Shown in pieces: positions 24,140 through 33,351 of a stretch of DNA of 64,000 nt. The notes under the pieces were generated by a model. It was not told the DNA's origin. It saw only the letters and a list, made by a program, of their open reading frames with translations, and made no database searches. The DNA comes from Propionicimonas sp020161015. GTDB taxonomy: Bacteria; Actinomycetota; Actinomycetes; Propionibacteriales; Propionibacteriaceae. Both the position numbers and the translations under genes were made by a program. The stretch spans positions 248,001-312,000 of the forward strand of contig NZ_CAXWGX010000027.1 in the NCBI RefSeq assembly GCF_964266745.1, written 5' to 3'. How positions within the stretch are numbered: the first letter of the stretch is position 1; every line of letters begins with the position of its first letter.

Positions 24140-24225
24140 GAGGGCCAGCCTTAACGTCGAGGGCCAGCCCCAGTGGACTGGCCCTCGACGCCAAGGCTGG
24201 CCCTCGCGCGGGAAGGCTGGCCCTC
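24140..24225. repeat. Composite hairpin repeat, copy 1
   Basis: Two direct copies of GAGGGCCAGCC (24140 and 24159) with an 8-base spacer form a 30-base arm. It pairs at 27 of 30 positions with 24176-24205 across the 6-base loop CCAGTG. One more inverted copy follows at 24215-24225. It occupies the gap between the convergent aminotransferase and PPi-PFK genes. The same layout occurs at 45577. No U tract is present, so it is not a standard terminator. Confidence 0.85.
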
Positions 24226-24229
24226 GAAC

Positions 24230-25456
24230 TCAGTGCTCGGCGGGCTCCGCGGCGACCGGGGACGGCTGGCCGATCTCGGCGAGCAGGTCGAGGTACCACT
24301 GCTGGGAGATGTCGAACGGCTTGCCGCCCTTGATCCGGTCGAACGCGATGACGCTGAGGACGTCGCCGTTCTCCTCGTCGTGCCCGACGACGCCGGGCTT
24401 GCCGGCCAGGGCGGAGTCGACAGCGAGGTCGGTCATCGACTTGATCAGGGCGAGGTCGAAGGCGTTCGCCGCCGCGGAGCGGGAGTAGTAGCCCGACTTC
24501 TGGACGAGCACCTTCTCGGCGTTGAGCATCTTGGAGAACTGCTTGGCGAACCACTGGCCGGGGTTGATGCGCTCGAGGCGGATGTGGCCGAAGGCGTCGC
24601 GGGCGACCTCCTGGCCGGCCTTCTCCATCTCGGCGACGATGTCGGCGATGCCGGCGCCCTCGGAGAGGAAGATGTTCACGCAGCCGACCTCGTCCATCAC
24701 CTTGATCAGGCGTGCGGCCTCGGCCTCGATGTCGATGACGGCCTCGGGGACGAGGATCGCGTGCACGTCCCAGGCCTCTTTGGACAGGCCGATCTCCGGC
24801 AGCCACTCCACGCTCTCGACCCACTCGTGGTACTTGCGGGCGGTGGCGGCAGTGAGCCAGCCACAGTTGCGTCCCATGACCTCGTGGATGAGCAGGATGC
24901 GGGTGCCCGCGTTGTGCTCGGCCATCACGTTCTTGGCGAACCGGGCGCCCATCTCCGCGGCGGTGTCCGCGCCGAGGGACTGCCGGATCGGCACGACGTC
25001 GTTGTCGATGGTCTTGGGCAGGCCGACGACGGTGAGGCCGTAGTCGTGCTCGGCGAGGTACGCGGCCAGGTCCGCGGCCGTGGTGTTCGTGTCGTCGCCG
25101 CCGATGGTGTGCAGCACGTTGACACCGTCGGCAACGAGCCGGTCCGCGGCAACCTTCAGCGGGTCGTCGCCCTCGGCGACCAGACCGCGCTTGACGAGGT
25201 CCTTCGCGTTGGTGAGCTTCACCCGGGAGTTGCCGATCGGCGAGCCCCCGTAGGAGTGCAGCAGGGACGCCTTCGCGCGCACCTGGGGCGTGACCGTCAG
25301 GTAGTCACCGGTGAGGAGGCCCTGGTAGCCGTTCCGGTAGGCGATGATCTCGACCTCGGGAGCGAGAGCGGTGTACCGCTCGATCAGCCCGCCGATGGCG
25401 GACGACAGGCAGGGTGCGAAACCGCCGGCGGTGAGCAGGGCGACTTTCTGGACCAT
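24230..25456 (-). CDS. pfp: Pyrophosphate-dependent 6-phosphofructokinase
   Basis: This enzyme interconverts fructose 6-phosphate and fructose 1,6-bisphosphate with pyrophosphate as phosphoryl donor. The donor choice can be read from GGDDT at residues 119-123 (ATP enzymes have Gly in place of the second Asp) and from Lys148 in PKTIDND, which occupies the PPi site. Other family segments are MGRNCGWL and RINPGQW. The 408-residue length agrees with the PPi-PFK of propionibacteria. ATG 25456 is used; the 27-residue extension to 25537 looks spurious. The gene is alone, with a likely -10 box TACGCT about 50 bases upstream. Its end abuts the composite hairpin repeat. Confidence 0.95.
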   Translation of the reverse strand: MVQKVALLTAGGFAPCLSSAIGGLIERYTALAPEVEIIAYRNGYQGLLTGDYLTVTPQVRAKASLLHSYGGSPIGNSRVKLTNAKDLVKRGLVAEGDDPLKVAADRLVADGVNVLHTIGGDDTNTTAADLAAYLAEHDYGLTVVGLPKTIDNDVVPIRQSLGADTAAEMGARFAKNVMAEHNAGTRILLIHEVMGRNCGWLTAATARKYHEWVESVEWLPEIGLSKEAWDVHAILVPEAVIDIEAEAARLIKVMDEVGCVNIFLSEGAGIADIVAEMEKAGQEVARDAFGHIRLERINPGQWFAKQFSKMLNAEKVLVQKSGYYSRSAAANAFDLALIKSMTDLAVDSALAGKPGVVGHDEENGDVLSVIAFDRIKGGKPFDISQQWYLDLLAEIGQPSPVAAEPAEH

Positions 25457-25593
25457 CGTTATGGGTTCCAATCGTGTGCGCGTGGTGGTGAACGGGCCTA
25501 GCGTATCCAGACATCGCCCCGGTTCGGCTGTGCACAACCGCCGTGGAACGCCTGCGGTGGGAGCACAATGGGTCCCTCGGATCGGGGGTGGTC

Positions 25594-25986
25594 ATGCGGG
25601 AAGAGCGGGGCCTGTCGATGTCGGCGTTCGTCGCCGTCGTCGTGCTCGCGCTGCTGGTCGTCGCCGGCCTCGTGGTGGACGGGGGCGCCCAGGCGGTGGC
25701 CGCCCGCCGGGCCGAGCTGGTCGCCTCCGCCGCCGCGCGGGCCGCAGCGGACGAGACCGCGGCCGCACGACTCGCCGGGCGTGAGCCCGACGCAGGAGTC
25801 GCGATCGCGACCGCACAGCGGGTGCTCGCCGGCAGTGGTGACGTGACCGGCGAGGTCCGGCTCGTGGCGGGACGGGTCCGGGTGTCGACCACCACCACGG
25901 TCGAGCCGGTGTTCCTCAGCCTGATCGGCATCCAGCGCCTCGTCGGACGGGGCGCGGCCGAGGCCGACCTGGTGTCGAACCGCTAG
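25594..25986 (+). CDS. TadE/TadG-like pilus-assembly protein
   Basis: The 130-residue protein has the layout of Flp-pilus TadE/TadG-like pseudopilins: a short charged N-terminus with EERG, one hydrophobic helix (SMSAFVAVVVLALLVVAGLV, about residues 8-27) followed by a VDGGAQAVAARRAELVASAAARAAAD helix. It ends in a variable extracytoplasmic domain. A start at ATG 25543 would add 17 residues. No other tad genes adjoin it; the only relative in the window is the Flp pilin at 42.0 kb. It is upstream of, and in the same direction as, the flavin monooxygenase gene. Confidence 0.75.
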   Translation: MREERGLSMSAFVAVVVLALLVVAGLVVDGGAQAVAARRAELVASAAARAAADETAAARLAGREPDAGVAIATAQRVLAGSGDVTGEVRLVAGRVRVSTTTTVEPVFLSLIGIQRLVGRGAAEADLVSNR

Positions 25987-26021
25987 GGGAATGGCTGGGG
26001 ACGCCGCGCGTTGTACTGCAC

Positions 26022-27041
26022 GTGAAGCGGATCGGATTCCTCTCCTTCGGTCACTGGTCCGGTGGCCACGGCTCCCACACGCGCTCGGCCGCGGACGCGC
26101 TGCTCCAGTCGATCGACCTGGCGGTCGCGGCGGAGGACCTCGGCGCGGACGGCGCCTACGTGCGCGTCCACCACTTCGCGCGGCAGCTCGCCTCGCCCTT
26201 CCCGCTGCTCGCGGCGATGGGGGCGCGCACGAGTCGCATCGAGCTGGGCACCGCCGTGATCGACATGCGCTACGAGAACCCGCTCTACATGGCCGAGGAC
26301 GCCGGCGCGGCCGACCTCATCTCCGGCGGGCGGCTCCAGCTGGGGATCAGCCGGGGATCGCCCGAGCAGGTCGTGGACGGCTACCGCTACTTCGGCTACG
26401 CCCCGCCGGAGGGCCAGACGGACGCGGACATGGCGCGCATGCACGCCGACGTGTTCCTGACCGTGCTGGAGGGCAAGGGCTTCGCCGAGCCGAACCCGCG
26501 TCCGATGTTTCCCAACCCGCCGGGACTGCTGCGCCTGGAACCGCACGCCCCGGGCCTGCGCGACCGCATCTGGTGGGGGGCGTCGTCCAACGCGACGGCG
26601 GTCTGGGCGGCCGAGCAGGGCATGCACCTGATGAGCTCGACCCTGAAGACCCACGAGTCGTCCGAACCGTTCCACGTCCAGCAGGCGGAGCAGGTGCGGC
26701 TGTTCCGTGAGGCCTGGGCGGCAGCCGGCCACGACCGCGAGCCGCGGGTGTCGGTGAGCCGCAGCATCTTCCCGCTGGTGGACGACCGCGACCGCGCCTA
26801 CTTCGGCGGGGACGACTCCGCCGACCAGGTGGGCTGGATCGACGCGTCCACGCGCGCGATCTTCGGACGCAGCTTCGCCGCGGAGCCCGACGTCCTGGTC
26901 GAGCAGCTGCGCGAGGACGAGGCGATCGCCGCGGCGGACACGCTGTTGCTGACCGTGCCCAACCAGCTGGGGGTCGACTACAACGCCCACGTGATCGAGT
27001 CGGTCCTCAGCCACGTGGCTCCGGCGCTCGGCTGGCGCTGA
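26022..27041 (+). CDS. LLM-class flavin-dependent oxidoreductase
   Basis: The 339-residue protein is a luciferase-like TIM-barrel monooxygenase. The N-terminal strand RIGFLSFGHW, the helix ending ADGAYVRVHHF, the ELGTAVIDMRYENPLYMAEDAGAADLISGGRL region and the RIWWGASSNATAVWAA segment are typical. Such enzymes use reduced FMN or F420. Substrate and flavin choice cannot be determined. It starts with GTG 26022, 36 bases after the TadG-like gene, and converges on the MalY-type gene. Confidence 0.9.
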   Translation: MKRIGFLSFGHWSGGHGSHTRSAADALLQSIDLAVAAEDLGADGAYVRVHHFARQLASPFPLLAAMGARTSRIELGTAVIDMRYENPLYMAEDAGAADLISGGRLQLGISRGSPEQVVDGYRYFGYAPPEGQTDADMARMHADVFLTVLEGKGFAEPNPRPMFPNPPGLLRLEPHAPGLRDRIWWGASSNATAVWAAEQGMHLMSSTLKTHESSEPFHVQQAEQVRLFREAWAAAGHDREPRVSVSRSIFPLVDDRDRAYFGGDDSADQVGWIDASTRAIFGRSFAAEPDVLVEQLREDEAIAAADTLLLTVPNQLGVDYNAHVIESVLSHVAPALGWR

Positions 27042-27060
27042 CGCACCGGGCCCCGGTCCG

Positions 27061-28230
27061 CTAGACGCACTCCTCGTGGTGGTCGGGGCAGGCCCAGCCC
27101 TCGGTGAGGCTGCCGGCCATCCGGCGGACCCCTTCGACGACGAGTTCCGGCGCGCAGGCGAGGTTCACCCGGACCCACTGCCGGTGGCCCGAGGCGAAGT
27201 TCACACCCGGAGAGAACGCCACCCTGCCCGACTCGAGGAAGTGGCGGGCCGGAGCCGCCAGGCCGAGGTCGGTGCAGTCCAGCCACGCGAGATAGGTGCC
27301 CGGCTGGGGCTCGTACCTCACCGCCGGCACCCGGGTGGCCAGTTCTGCGGCGAGCAACCGCTTGTTGGCGGCCACCTCGACCATGAGTTCATCCACCCAG
27401 TCCTGGGCGGAGACGAGCGCGGCGGTGTGCGCCAGGTTGGCCAGGTGGCCGGTGGACTGCTGGGCGAGCGGGGGCAGCTTCTGGAGCAGGGGAGTGGCCT
27501 CGGCGCCGGCGATGATCAGCCCGGCCTTGAACGCGGCGAGGTTCCACGTCTTGCCCGCGCTGGTGACCGACACCGCGCGCTCGCCCCCGGGGACGGTGAG
27601 CAGCGGCACGAACGTGGTGCCGGGGTCGACCAGCGGGGCGTGGATCTCGTCGACGACGACCTGGACGTCGTACCGCGCGGCGAGCTCCATGACGGCAGCC
27701 AGCTCCGCCGCGGTGTGGACGACGCCCGTCGGGTTGTGCGGCGAGCACAGCAGGTAGGCGCGGGGACGGTCGGGCCCGGCGAAGGCGGCTTCGAGCGTGG
27801 TCAGGTCGAGGCGTCCGGACGCCGACAGCGGCGCCTCGGTGATCCTGCGGCGATAGCCGGAGACCACCTGACGGAACGGCGGGTAGACCGGCGGGTTGAT
27901 CACGACGGCGTCCCCGGGGTCCGTCGACGCCTCCAGCACGGCGAGGATCGAGTTCATGACGTCACCCGCCCGACGGGCCTGCGCAGCGGTGTCGAGCTCC
28001 CACGCCCACCGGGTGGCGGCCATGGCCGCGAAGGCCTCCGCGTACGCCGTGCCGTGGGGATACCCGGTGTCCCCGCGGGTGAGGGCCTCGCCGACCGCTG
28101 CGGCGACCGCCGGGTGGAGGGCGACGTCCATCTCGGCGACCCACATGGGCAGGACGTCGGGTGCGTAGGTGCGCCACTTCAGGCTCGTGCGGGATCGCAG
28201 GTGGTCCAGGGGCAGGGACAGCAGCGACAT
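27061..28230 (-). CDS. MalY/PatB-type PLP-dependent C-S lyase/aminotransferase
   Basis: The 389-residue protein begins LRSRTSLKWRTYAPDVLPMWVAEMD, the hallmark of the MalY/PatB group of cystathionine beta-lyases. SPHNPTG, VVDEIHAPL and the PLP lysine in SAGKTWNLAAFKAG follow. These enzymes cleave cystathionine or other cysteine S-conjugates. That fits the methionine genes metX/metW elsewhere in the window, although they are 27 kb away. E. coli MalY also modulates maltose regulation, but no link to the LacI repressor here is implied. ATG 28230 is the only good start. Confidence 0.9.
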   Translation of the reverse strand: MSLLSLPLDHLRSRTSLKWRTYAPDVLPMWVAEMDVALHPAVAAAVGEALTRGDTGYPHGTAYAEAFAAMAATRWAWELDTAAQARRAGDVMNSILAVLEASTDPGDAVVINPPVYPPFRQVVSGYRRRITEAPLSASGRLDLTTLEAAFAGPDRPRAYLLCSPHNPTGVVHTAAELAAVMELAARYDVQVVVDEIHAPLVDPGTTFVPLLTVPGGERAVSVTSAGKTWNLAAFKAGLIIAGAEATPLLQKLPPLAQQSTGHLANLAHTAALVSAQDWVDELMVEVAANKRLLAAELATRVPAVRYEPQPGTYLAWLDCTDLGLAAPARHFLESGRVAFSPGVNFASGHRQWVRVNLACAPELVVEGVRRMAGSLTEGWACPDHHEECV

Positions 28231-28359
28231 GCCCGGCAATCTAGCCCTTCGCCGGCACCGGGAGGCGTCGGGTCCGCCGGAAGCGAGACCGGGCGCGGAC
28301 CGGCGGGCCGACCCGCCGACCGCCCACGCCGGGCACCGTCCGCGACTAGGCTCGACGCC

Positions 28360-28983
28360 ATGGCTCGCTACTTCGACGTGCATCCCGACAACCCCCAGCC
28401 GAGGGCCCTGGCACAGGTCGCGGAGATCCTGCGCGGCGGCGGGCTCGTGGCCTATCCGACCGACTCCGGCTACGCCCTGGGCTGCGGCCTGGGCAACCGG
28501 GAAGGCCTCGAGCGGATCCGCAGCCTCCGGCGCCTGGACGACAAGCACCACTTCACGCTGGTCTGCAGCGAGTTCGCCCAGCTCGGCCAGTACGTGCAGA
28601 TGAACAACGACGTCTTCCGCGCGGTGAAGGCCGCCACGCCGGGCGCGTACACCTTCATCCTGACGGCCACGCGTGAGGCGCCGAAGGTGATGCTGCACCC
28701 GAAGAAGCGGACGGTCGGCGTCCGGGTGCCCAGGCACACGACCGCCCTGGCGCTGCTCCACACGCTGGGCGAGCCGCTGATGTCCTCCACGCTGATCCTG
28801 CCGGGGGAGACCGAGCCGATGACCGACGGCTGGCAGGTGAACGACGAGCTGGGCGCCCAGCTGGACGCCGTCCTCGACTCGGGCGACTGCGGGCTGGAGC
28901 CGACCACCATCGTCGACCTCTCCGGCGACGAGGTGGAGATCACCCGGTACGGCTCCGGCGACCCCGAGCCGTTCGAGGCCTGA
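28360..28983 (+). CDS. Sua5/YciO/YrdC family protein
   Basis: The 207-residue protein has the YrdC fold: GGGLVAYPTDSGYALGC at the nucleotide pocket, RIRSLRRLDDKHHFTLVC (KRxxxKP-like site modified to RLDDKH) and VGVRVPRH. The DDKH variant and length fit the YciO subgroup better than the threonylcarbamoyl-AMP synthase TsaC/Sua5, so activity in t6A tRNA modification is possible but not certain. It stands alone, with ATG 28360 and convergent genes on its right side. Confidence 0.85.
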   Translation: MARYFDVHPDNPQPRALAQVAEILRGGGLVAYPTDSGYALGCGLGNREGLERIRSLRRLDDKHHFTLVCSEFAQLGQYVQMNNDVFRAVKAATPGAYTFILTATREAPKVMLHPKKRTVGVRVPRHTTALALLHTLGEPLMSSTLILPGETEPMTDGWQVNDELGAQLDAVLDSGDCGLEPTTIVDLSGDEVEITRYGSGDPEPFEA

Positions 28984-29009
28984 GGGGACGCCAGGCTGGT
29001 CGCTCCCCG

Positions 29010-32000
29010 TCAGCTCTCCACGAGCGCTGCGGCGCCGGCCGAGGCGGAGTCCCGGGTGGCCACGGCGCCCGCCCGGTGCGCGCCCGCCACCACCAGCTTG
29101 ATCCGGTTGAGCTGGTTCACCTCGCTGGCGCCGGGGTCGTAGTCGATCGACGTGATGTTCGCGTGCGGGTAGAGCCTGCGCAGCTCGCGGAACATGCCCT
29201 TGCCGACCACGTGGTTGGGCAGGCAGGCGAACGGCTGGGCGCAGATGATGTTCGGGGTGCCGGACTCGATCAGTTCCATCATCTCCGCGGTGAGCAGCCA
29301 GCCCTCGCCGGCGGTGGTGCCCAGGGAGACGACGTTGCGGGCCCGCTGTGCCATGGTCGCAAGGTCGGCCTGCACGGTGAACTTGCCGCCACATCGCGCG
29401 AGCGCGCGGTTGGCCGGGGCCTGGTACTGCTCGACGAGCCACAGCCCGACCTTCTTGGCGTGCCGGGACTTCTCCCCGATCCCGAGGTGGTGCCACTTCC
29501 AGTCGCCGGTGTAGAGCATCTGGCCGAAGAACTCCAGGAGTCCGGGCAGCACGGCCTCGCACCCCTCGTCCTCGATCACCTGGACGGCGTGGTTGTTGGC
29601 GTCGGGGTGGAACTTCACCAGGATCTCGCCCACCAGGCCCACCCGCGGGCGCCGGGGCACGTCCCGCAGCGGGAGCGCGTCGAAGGCGGCCACCAGGTGG
29701 TCGATGATCCAGCCGTACCCGACGCGGCGTCCGAGAGTGGGGGAGTAGCCGTTGTGGGTGAAGAAGTCCTGGCAGATCGCGTCCCAGCGGCGGTAGAGCG
29801 CCTGTGCCGCTCCCGGTTCCCGCTCGTAGGGACGCACGCGCAGCAGGACGGTCTGCAGGAGGTCGCCGAGCACGAGGGCCTGGATGCCCCGGTGCACGAG
29901 CGCGGGGCCGAGCGTGAACCCGGGGTTCTCCTCGAACCCCTGGGCGCTGACCGCAACCACCGGAACCTGCGGGAAGCCGGCATCGGCCAGGCCCTTGCGC
30001 AGCAGTCCGGCGTAGTTCGTGGCGCGGCACATCCCCCCGGTCTGGGTGATCGCGACGCTGGAGTTGGCCGGATCCGCGCCACCGGTGAGGAACGCGTTGA
30101 CCAGTTGTCCGACCACCATGATCGCGGGGTAGCACGCGTCGTTGTTCACGTACTTGAGCCCCACCTCGACGTCCTCGGGGGTCGTGCGGTCCAGCAGCTG
30201 CACGCGGTAGCCGAACCGCCGCAGGACCGCGACGGCGAAACGGAAGTGGATGGGTGCCATCTGGGGGACGTAGACCGTGTGCGTGCGGCGGGCCTCCGCG
30301 GTGAAGACCGCGCGGGTCGCCGCCGTGGCGGCGGTGTCGATGTCGGCGCTGGCCAGTTCGCCACCGGCGCGGCGCTGGGCGGTGGCCGCCTTGAGCGAGC
30401 GCAGCCGGATCCGGGCGGCGCCGAGGTTGGAGACCTCGTCGATCTTGAGGACGGTGTGGACGTCGCCGGCGGCCTCGAGGATCTCCTGCACCTGGTCGGT
30501 GGTGATCGCGTCGACCCCGCACCCGAACGAGTTCAGCTGGACCAGCTGGAGCCGCGGCTCGGGGGCCGTCGCCGCCGCCGCCTCGTAGAGGCGGGTGTGG
30601 TAGGCCCACTGGTCCCGCACCCGCAGGGGACGGGTGACCCGTGGCGCGTCGATCACGCTGTTCTCGGTGAGCACCGCCATCCCCAGGCCCGTGATGAGCT
30701 CCGGGATGCCATGGTTGATCTCCGGGTCGAGGTGGTAGGGGCGCCCGGCCAGCACGATGCCGCGCCCGCCGTGCTCGGCGAGCCAGTCCAGCGCCCGGCG
30801 TCCCTCCGCACGGATGTCGGCCTTCACCCGCGCGTCCTCGGCGTAGCCCGCCTCCACAGCGTCCCTGGCCTCGGCGAGGCTCACGTCGAAGTCCTCGAAG
30901 ACCTCGACCAGCCGCTGGGCGAGGTGGGCGGGCTCGTTCAGGTTGAGGAACGGGTCGAGGTAGCGGATCCCGGGTTCCCGGAGCCGCGGGACGTTCTTCT
31001 CCAGCACCTGGGGGTAGAAGGCGACGATCGGGCAGTTGAAGTGGTTGTCGGCGTCCGCGAACTGCCGCTGCTCGAACGGGACGCACGGGTAGAAGATCGT
31101 CCGCACGCCGCGGTCGAGCAGGTTCTCCAGGTGCCCGTGGGCGAGTTTGGCGGGGTAGCACACGTTCTCCGACGGGATGGACTCCGCCCCGGCGGCGAGG
31201 GTCTCGTGGCCCGACCGGCCGGAGAGGACGACCCGGAAGCCCAGCCGCGACAGCACGGTGAACCAGAACGGGTAGTTCTCGTACATGTTGAGCACCCGGG
31301 GGATGCCGATGTCGCCCCTCGTGGCCGCGGCGCCGGTGAGGCGGCGGTAGCCGAACACGCGCTGGTAGGTGTAGGCGTAGAGGTTCGGCAGTTCCGACGT
31401 CCGCGCGACCTTCGCCGTGCCGGCGGCGCCCCGCTCGCAGCGGTTGCCGGACACGTGCCGCGTCCCGTCGGAGAAGGTGGAGACGGTGAGCTGGCAGTGG
31501 TTCTGGCACAGGCGGCAGGTGTCCAGGGCGGTCTCGATCCCGAACGCGTCGAGCTCGTCGGTGCCGAGCAGCTCCGAGCGCGTGCCCGGTGCGAAGGCCG
31601 CCTTCGCGGCCAGCGCGGCGCCGAGCGCCCCCATCAGGCCGGCGATGTCGGGACGCACGACCGTCGTCCCGGTCAGCAGCTCGAAGGCGCGCAGCACCGC
31701 GTCGTTGAGGAAGGTCCCGCCCTGCACGACCACGCGTTCGCCGAGCTGGGACGCGTCCTTGAGCCGGATCACCTTGTAGAGGGCGTTGCGTACTACGGAG
31801 TATGACAGGCCGGCGGAGATGTCCCCGACGTCCGCTCCCTCCTTCTGCGCCTGCTTCACCGACGAGTTCATGAAGACCGTGCACCTGCTGCCCAGGTCCA
31901 CCGGCTGGGTCGAGGCCATGGCCGAGCGGGCGAAGGCTGCGACGTCGGTGCCCATGGTCTCGGCGAAGGTCTGGAGGAACGAGCCGCAGCCGGACGAGCA

Positions 32001-33320
32001 GGCCTCGTTCACCGCGATCGAGTCGACGGCGCCGTTGCGGACCCTCAGGTACTTCATGTCCTGCCCGCCGATGTCGATGACCGAGGTGACCCCGGGGCAG
32101 ACGTGCTCGGCCGCCCGGTAGTGCGCCATCGTCTCGACCTCGCCGTCGTCGACGCGCAACGCCGCCCGGATCAGGTCCTCGCCGTAGCCGGTGACGCACG
32201 CGCGTCCCAGCCAGGCGGAGGCGGGCAGTCCCGCGCGCACCTCGCGCAGGATCCCCACGGCGGCGGACACGGGGTCGCCGCGGTTGGACGCGTAGTGGGA
32301 GTAGCGCAGGACGTCGTCGGCGTCGAGGAGGACGGCCTTGATCGTGGTGGACCCGGCGTCGATCCCGAGGAAGCACGCTCCGGTGGCGTCGGCCAGCTCG
32401 CCGCGGGGGACGGCGGTCGTGGCGTGCCGGGCGTCGAACTCCCGCCGTTCGTCCTCGTCCGCGAACAGCGGACGGAGGTGGCTGCGGGTGAGGGTGAGGC
32501 CGGTCCTGCGATCGAGCCCTGCCAGCAGGGCCGCCGCCGGGCGGGGCGTCCCGTCGGCGAGCATCGCGGCACCGATCGCGACGAACAGCTGGGCGTCCGG
32601 GGGCGTGGTAAAGCTCGACACCTGACCGGCCAGTGCCCGGCGGTAGGCCTCCCGCAGCTGGGGCAGGAAGTGCAGCGGGCCGCCGAGGAACACGAGGTTC
32701 CCGCGGATCGGGTTGCCGGCGGCGAGCCCCGAGATGGTCTGCAGTGCGACGGCCTGGAACACCGAGGCGGCGAGGTCGGCGTGCGCGGCGCCCTGGTTGA
32801 GCAGCGGCTGGAGGTCGGACTTGGCGAACACGCCGCAGCGCGAGGCGATCGGGTAGAGGTTCTCGTAGCGGGAGGCGAGGTCGTCCAGGCCGGCGGCGTC
32901 GGTGTGCAGCAGCGTGGCCATCTGGTCGACGAAGGCGCCGGTGCCGCCCGCGCACGTGCCGTTCATGCGCTGCTCGGGCACCGGGGTCAGGTAGGTGATC
33001 TTCGCGTCCTCCCCGCCGAGCTCGATCACCACGTCCGTGCCCGGGACCAGTGCCCGGACCGCCTCCGTGCTCGCGATCACCTCCTGGACGAACGGCAGGC
33101 CGGCGAGCTGGGCCACCTGGACCCCGCCCGAGCCGGTGACCGCTGCGGCCAGCGGGTCCTCGCCGAACCGCCCCGCGACCGCGGCCAGCAGGCTGCGCAG
33201 CTCGCCGCGCACGTCGGCGTTGTGCCGCCGGTAGTCGCGGAAGACGACCTGGCGCCCGCGGAGCACGACCGCCTTGACGGTGGTCGAGCCGATGTCGAGG
33301 CCCAGGCGCAGGGAGGGCAT
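29010..33320 (-). CDS. Giant acyl-CoA dehydratase activase-related protein (two BadF/HgdC domains plus DUF2229/HgdB-like)
   Basis: This 1436-residue protein joins two ASKHA-type activase domains to a reductase/dehydratase-like C-terminal half. Domain 1 (about 1-260) has the phosphate motif DIGSTTVK and Cys123/Cys162 (NGTCAGGTG, SRCGVFAKSD). Domain 2 (about 317-575) repeats it with DAGSTTIK and Cys441/Cys480. In HgdC each subunit supplies two such cysteines to a [4Fe-4S] cluster shared across a dimer. A Cys-rich linker near residues 605-640 (CRLCQNHCQ) leads to DUF2229 and an HgdB-like region ending near residue 1400. The family couples ATP hydrolysis to very low-potential electron transfer. 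No dehydratase subunit gene adjoins it, so the electron acceptor is unknown. ATG 33320 starts directly at the first beta strand. Confidence 0.9.
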   Translation of the reverse strand: MPSLRLGLDIGSTTVKAVVLRGRQVVFRDYRRHNADVRGELRSLLAAVAGRFGEDPLAAAVTGSGGVQVAQLAGLPFVQEVIASTEAVRALVPGTDVVIELGGEDAKITYLTPVPEQRMNGTCAGGTGAFVDQMATLLHTDAAGLDDLASRYENLYPIASRCGVFAKSDLQPLLNQGAAHADLAASVFQAVALQTISGLAAGNPIRGNLVFLGGPLHFLPQLREAYRRALAGQVSSFTTPPDAQLFVAIGAAMLADGTPRPAAALLAGLDRRTGLTLTRSHLRPLFADEDERREFDARHATTAVPRGELADATGACFLGIDAGSTTIKAVLLDADDVLRYSHYASNRGDPVSAAVGILREVRAGLPASAWLGRACVTGYGEDLIRAALRVDDGEVETMAHYRAAEHVCPGVTSVIDIGGQDMKYLRVRNGAVDSIAVNEACSSGCGSFLQTFAETMGTDVAAFARSAMASTQPVDLGSRCTVFMNSSVKQAQKEGADVGDISAGLSYSVVRNALYKVIRLKDASQLGERVVVQGGTFLNDAVLRAFELLTGTTVVRPDIAGLMGALGAALAAKAAFAPGTRSELLGTDELDAFGIETALDTCRLCQNHCQLTVSTFSDGTRHVSGNRCERGAAGTAKVARTSELPNLYAYTYQRVFGYRRLTGAAATRGDIGIPRVLNMYENYPFWFTVLSRLGFRVVLSGRSGHETLAAGAESIPSENVCYPAKLAHGHLENLLDRGVRTIFYPCVPFEQRQFADADNHFNCPIVAFYPQVLEKNVPRLREPGIRYLDPFLNLNEPAHLAQRLVEVFEDFDVSLAEARDAVEAGYAEDARVKADIRAEGRRALDWLAEHGGRGIVLAGRPYHLDPEINHGIPELITGLGMAVLTENSVIDAPRVTRPLRVRDQWAYHTRLYEAAAATAPEPRLQLVQLNSFGCGVDAITTDQVQEILEAAGDVHTVLKIDEVSNLGAARIRLRSLKAATAQRRAGGELASADIDTAATAATRAVFTAEARRTHTVYVPQMAPIHFRFAVAVLRRFGYRVQLLDRTTPEDVEVGLKYVNNDACYPAIMVVGQLVNAFLTGGADPANSSVAITQTGGMCRATNYAGLLRKGLADAGFPQVPVVAVSAQGFEENPGFTLGPALVHRGIQALVLGDLLQTVLLRVRPYEREPGAAQALYRRWDAICQDFFTHNGYSPTLGRRVGYGWIIDHLVAAFDALPLRDVPRRPRVGLVGEILVKFHPDANNHAVQVIEDEGCEAVLPGLLEFFGQMLYTGDWKWHHLGIGEKSRHAKKVGLWLVEQYQAPANRALARCGGKFTVQADLATMAQRARNVVSLGTTAGEGWLLTAEMMELIESGTPNIICAQPFACLPNHVVGKGMFRELRRLYPHANITSIDYDPGASEVNQLNRIKLVVAGAHRAGAVATRDSASAGAAALVES

Positions 33321-33351
33321 GAGGCCATCGTGCCCCATCGAAGGGGACCGC

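Noticed and set aside
24140..24225. CRISPR-like repeat array
   Set aside because: Boxes are in both orientations, the gaps are 5-9 bases and no cas genes exist.
25594..25986. A tad pilus cluster around the TadG-like gene
   Set aside because: No TadA, TadB/C, RcpC or prepilin peptidase gene lies beside it; it is recorded as a single gene only.
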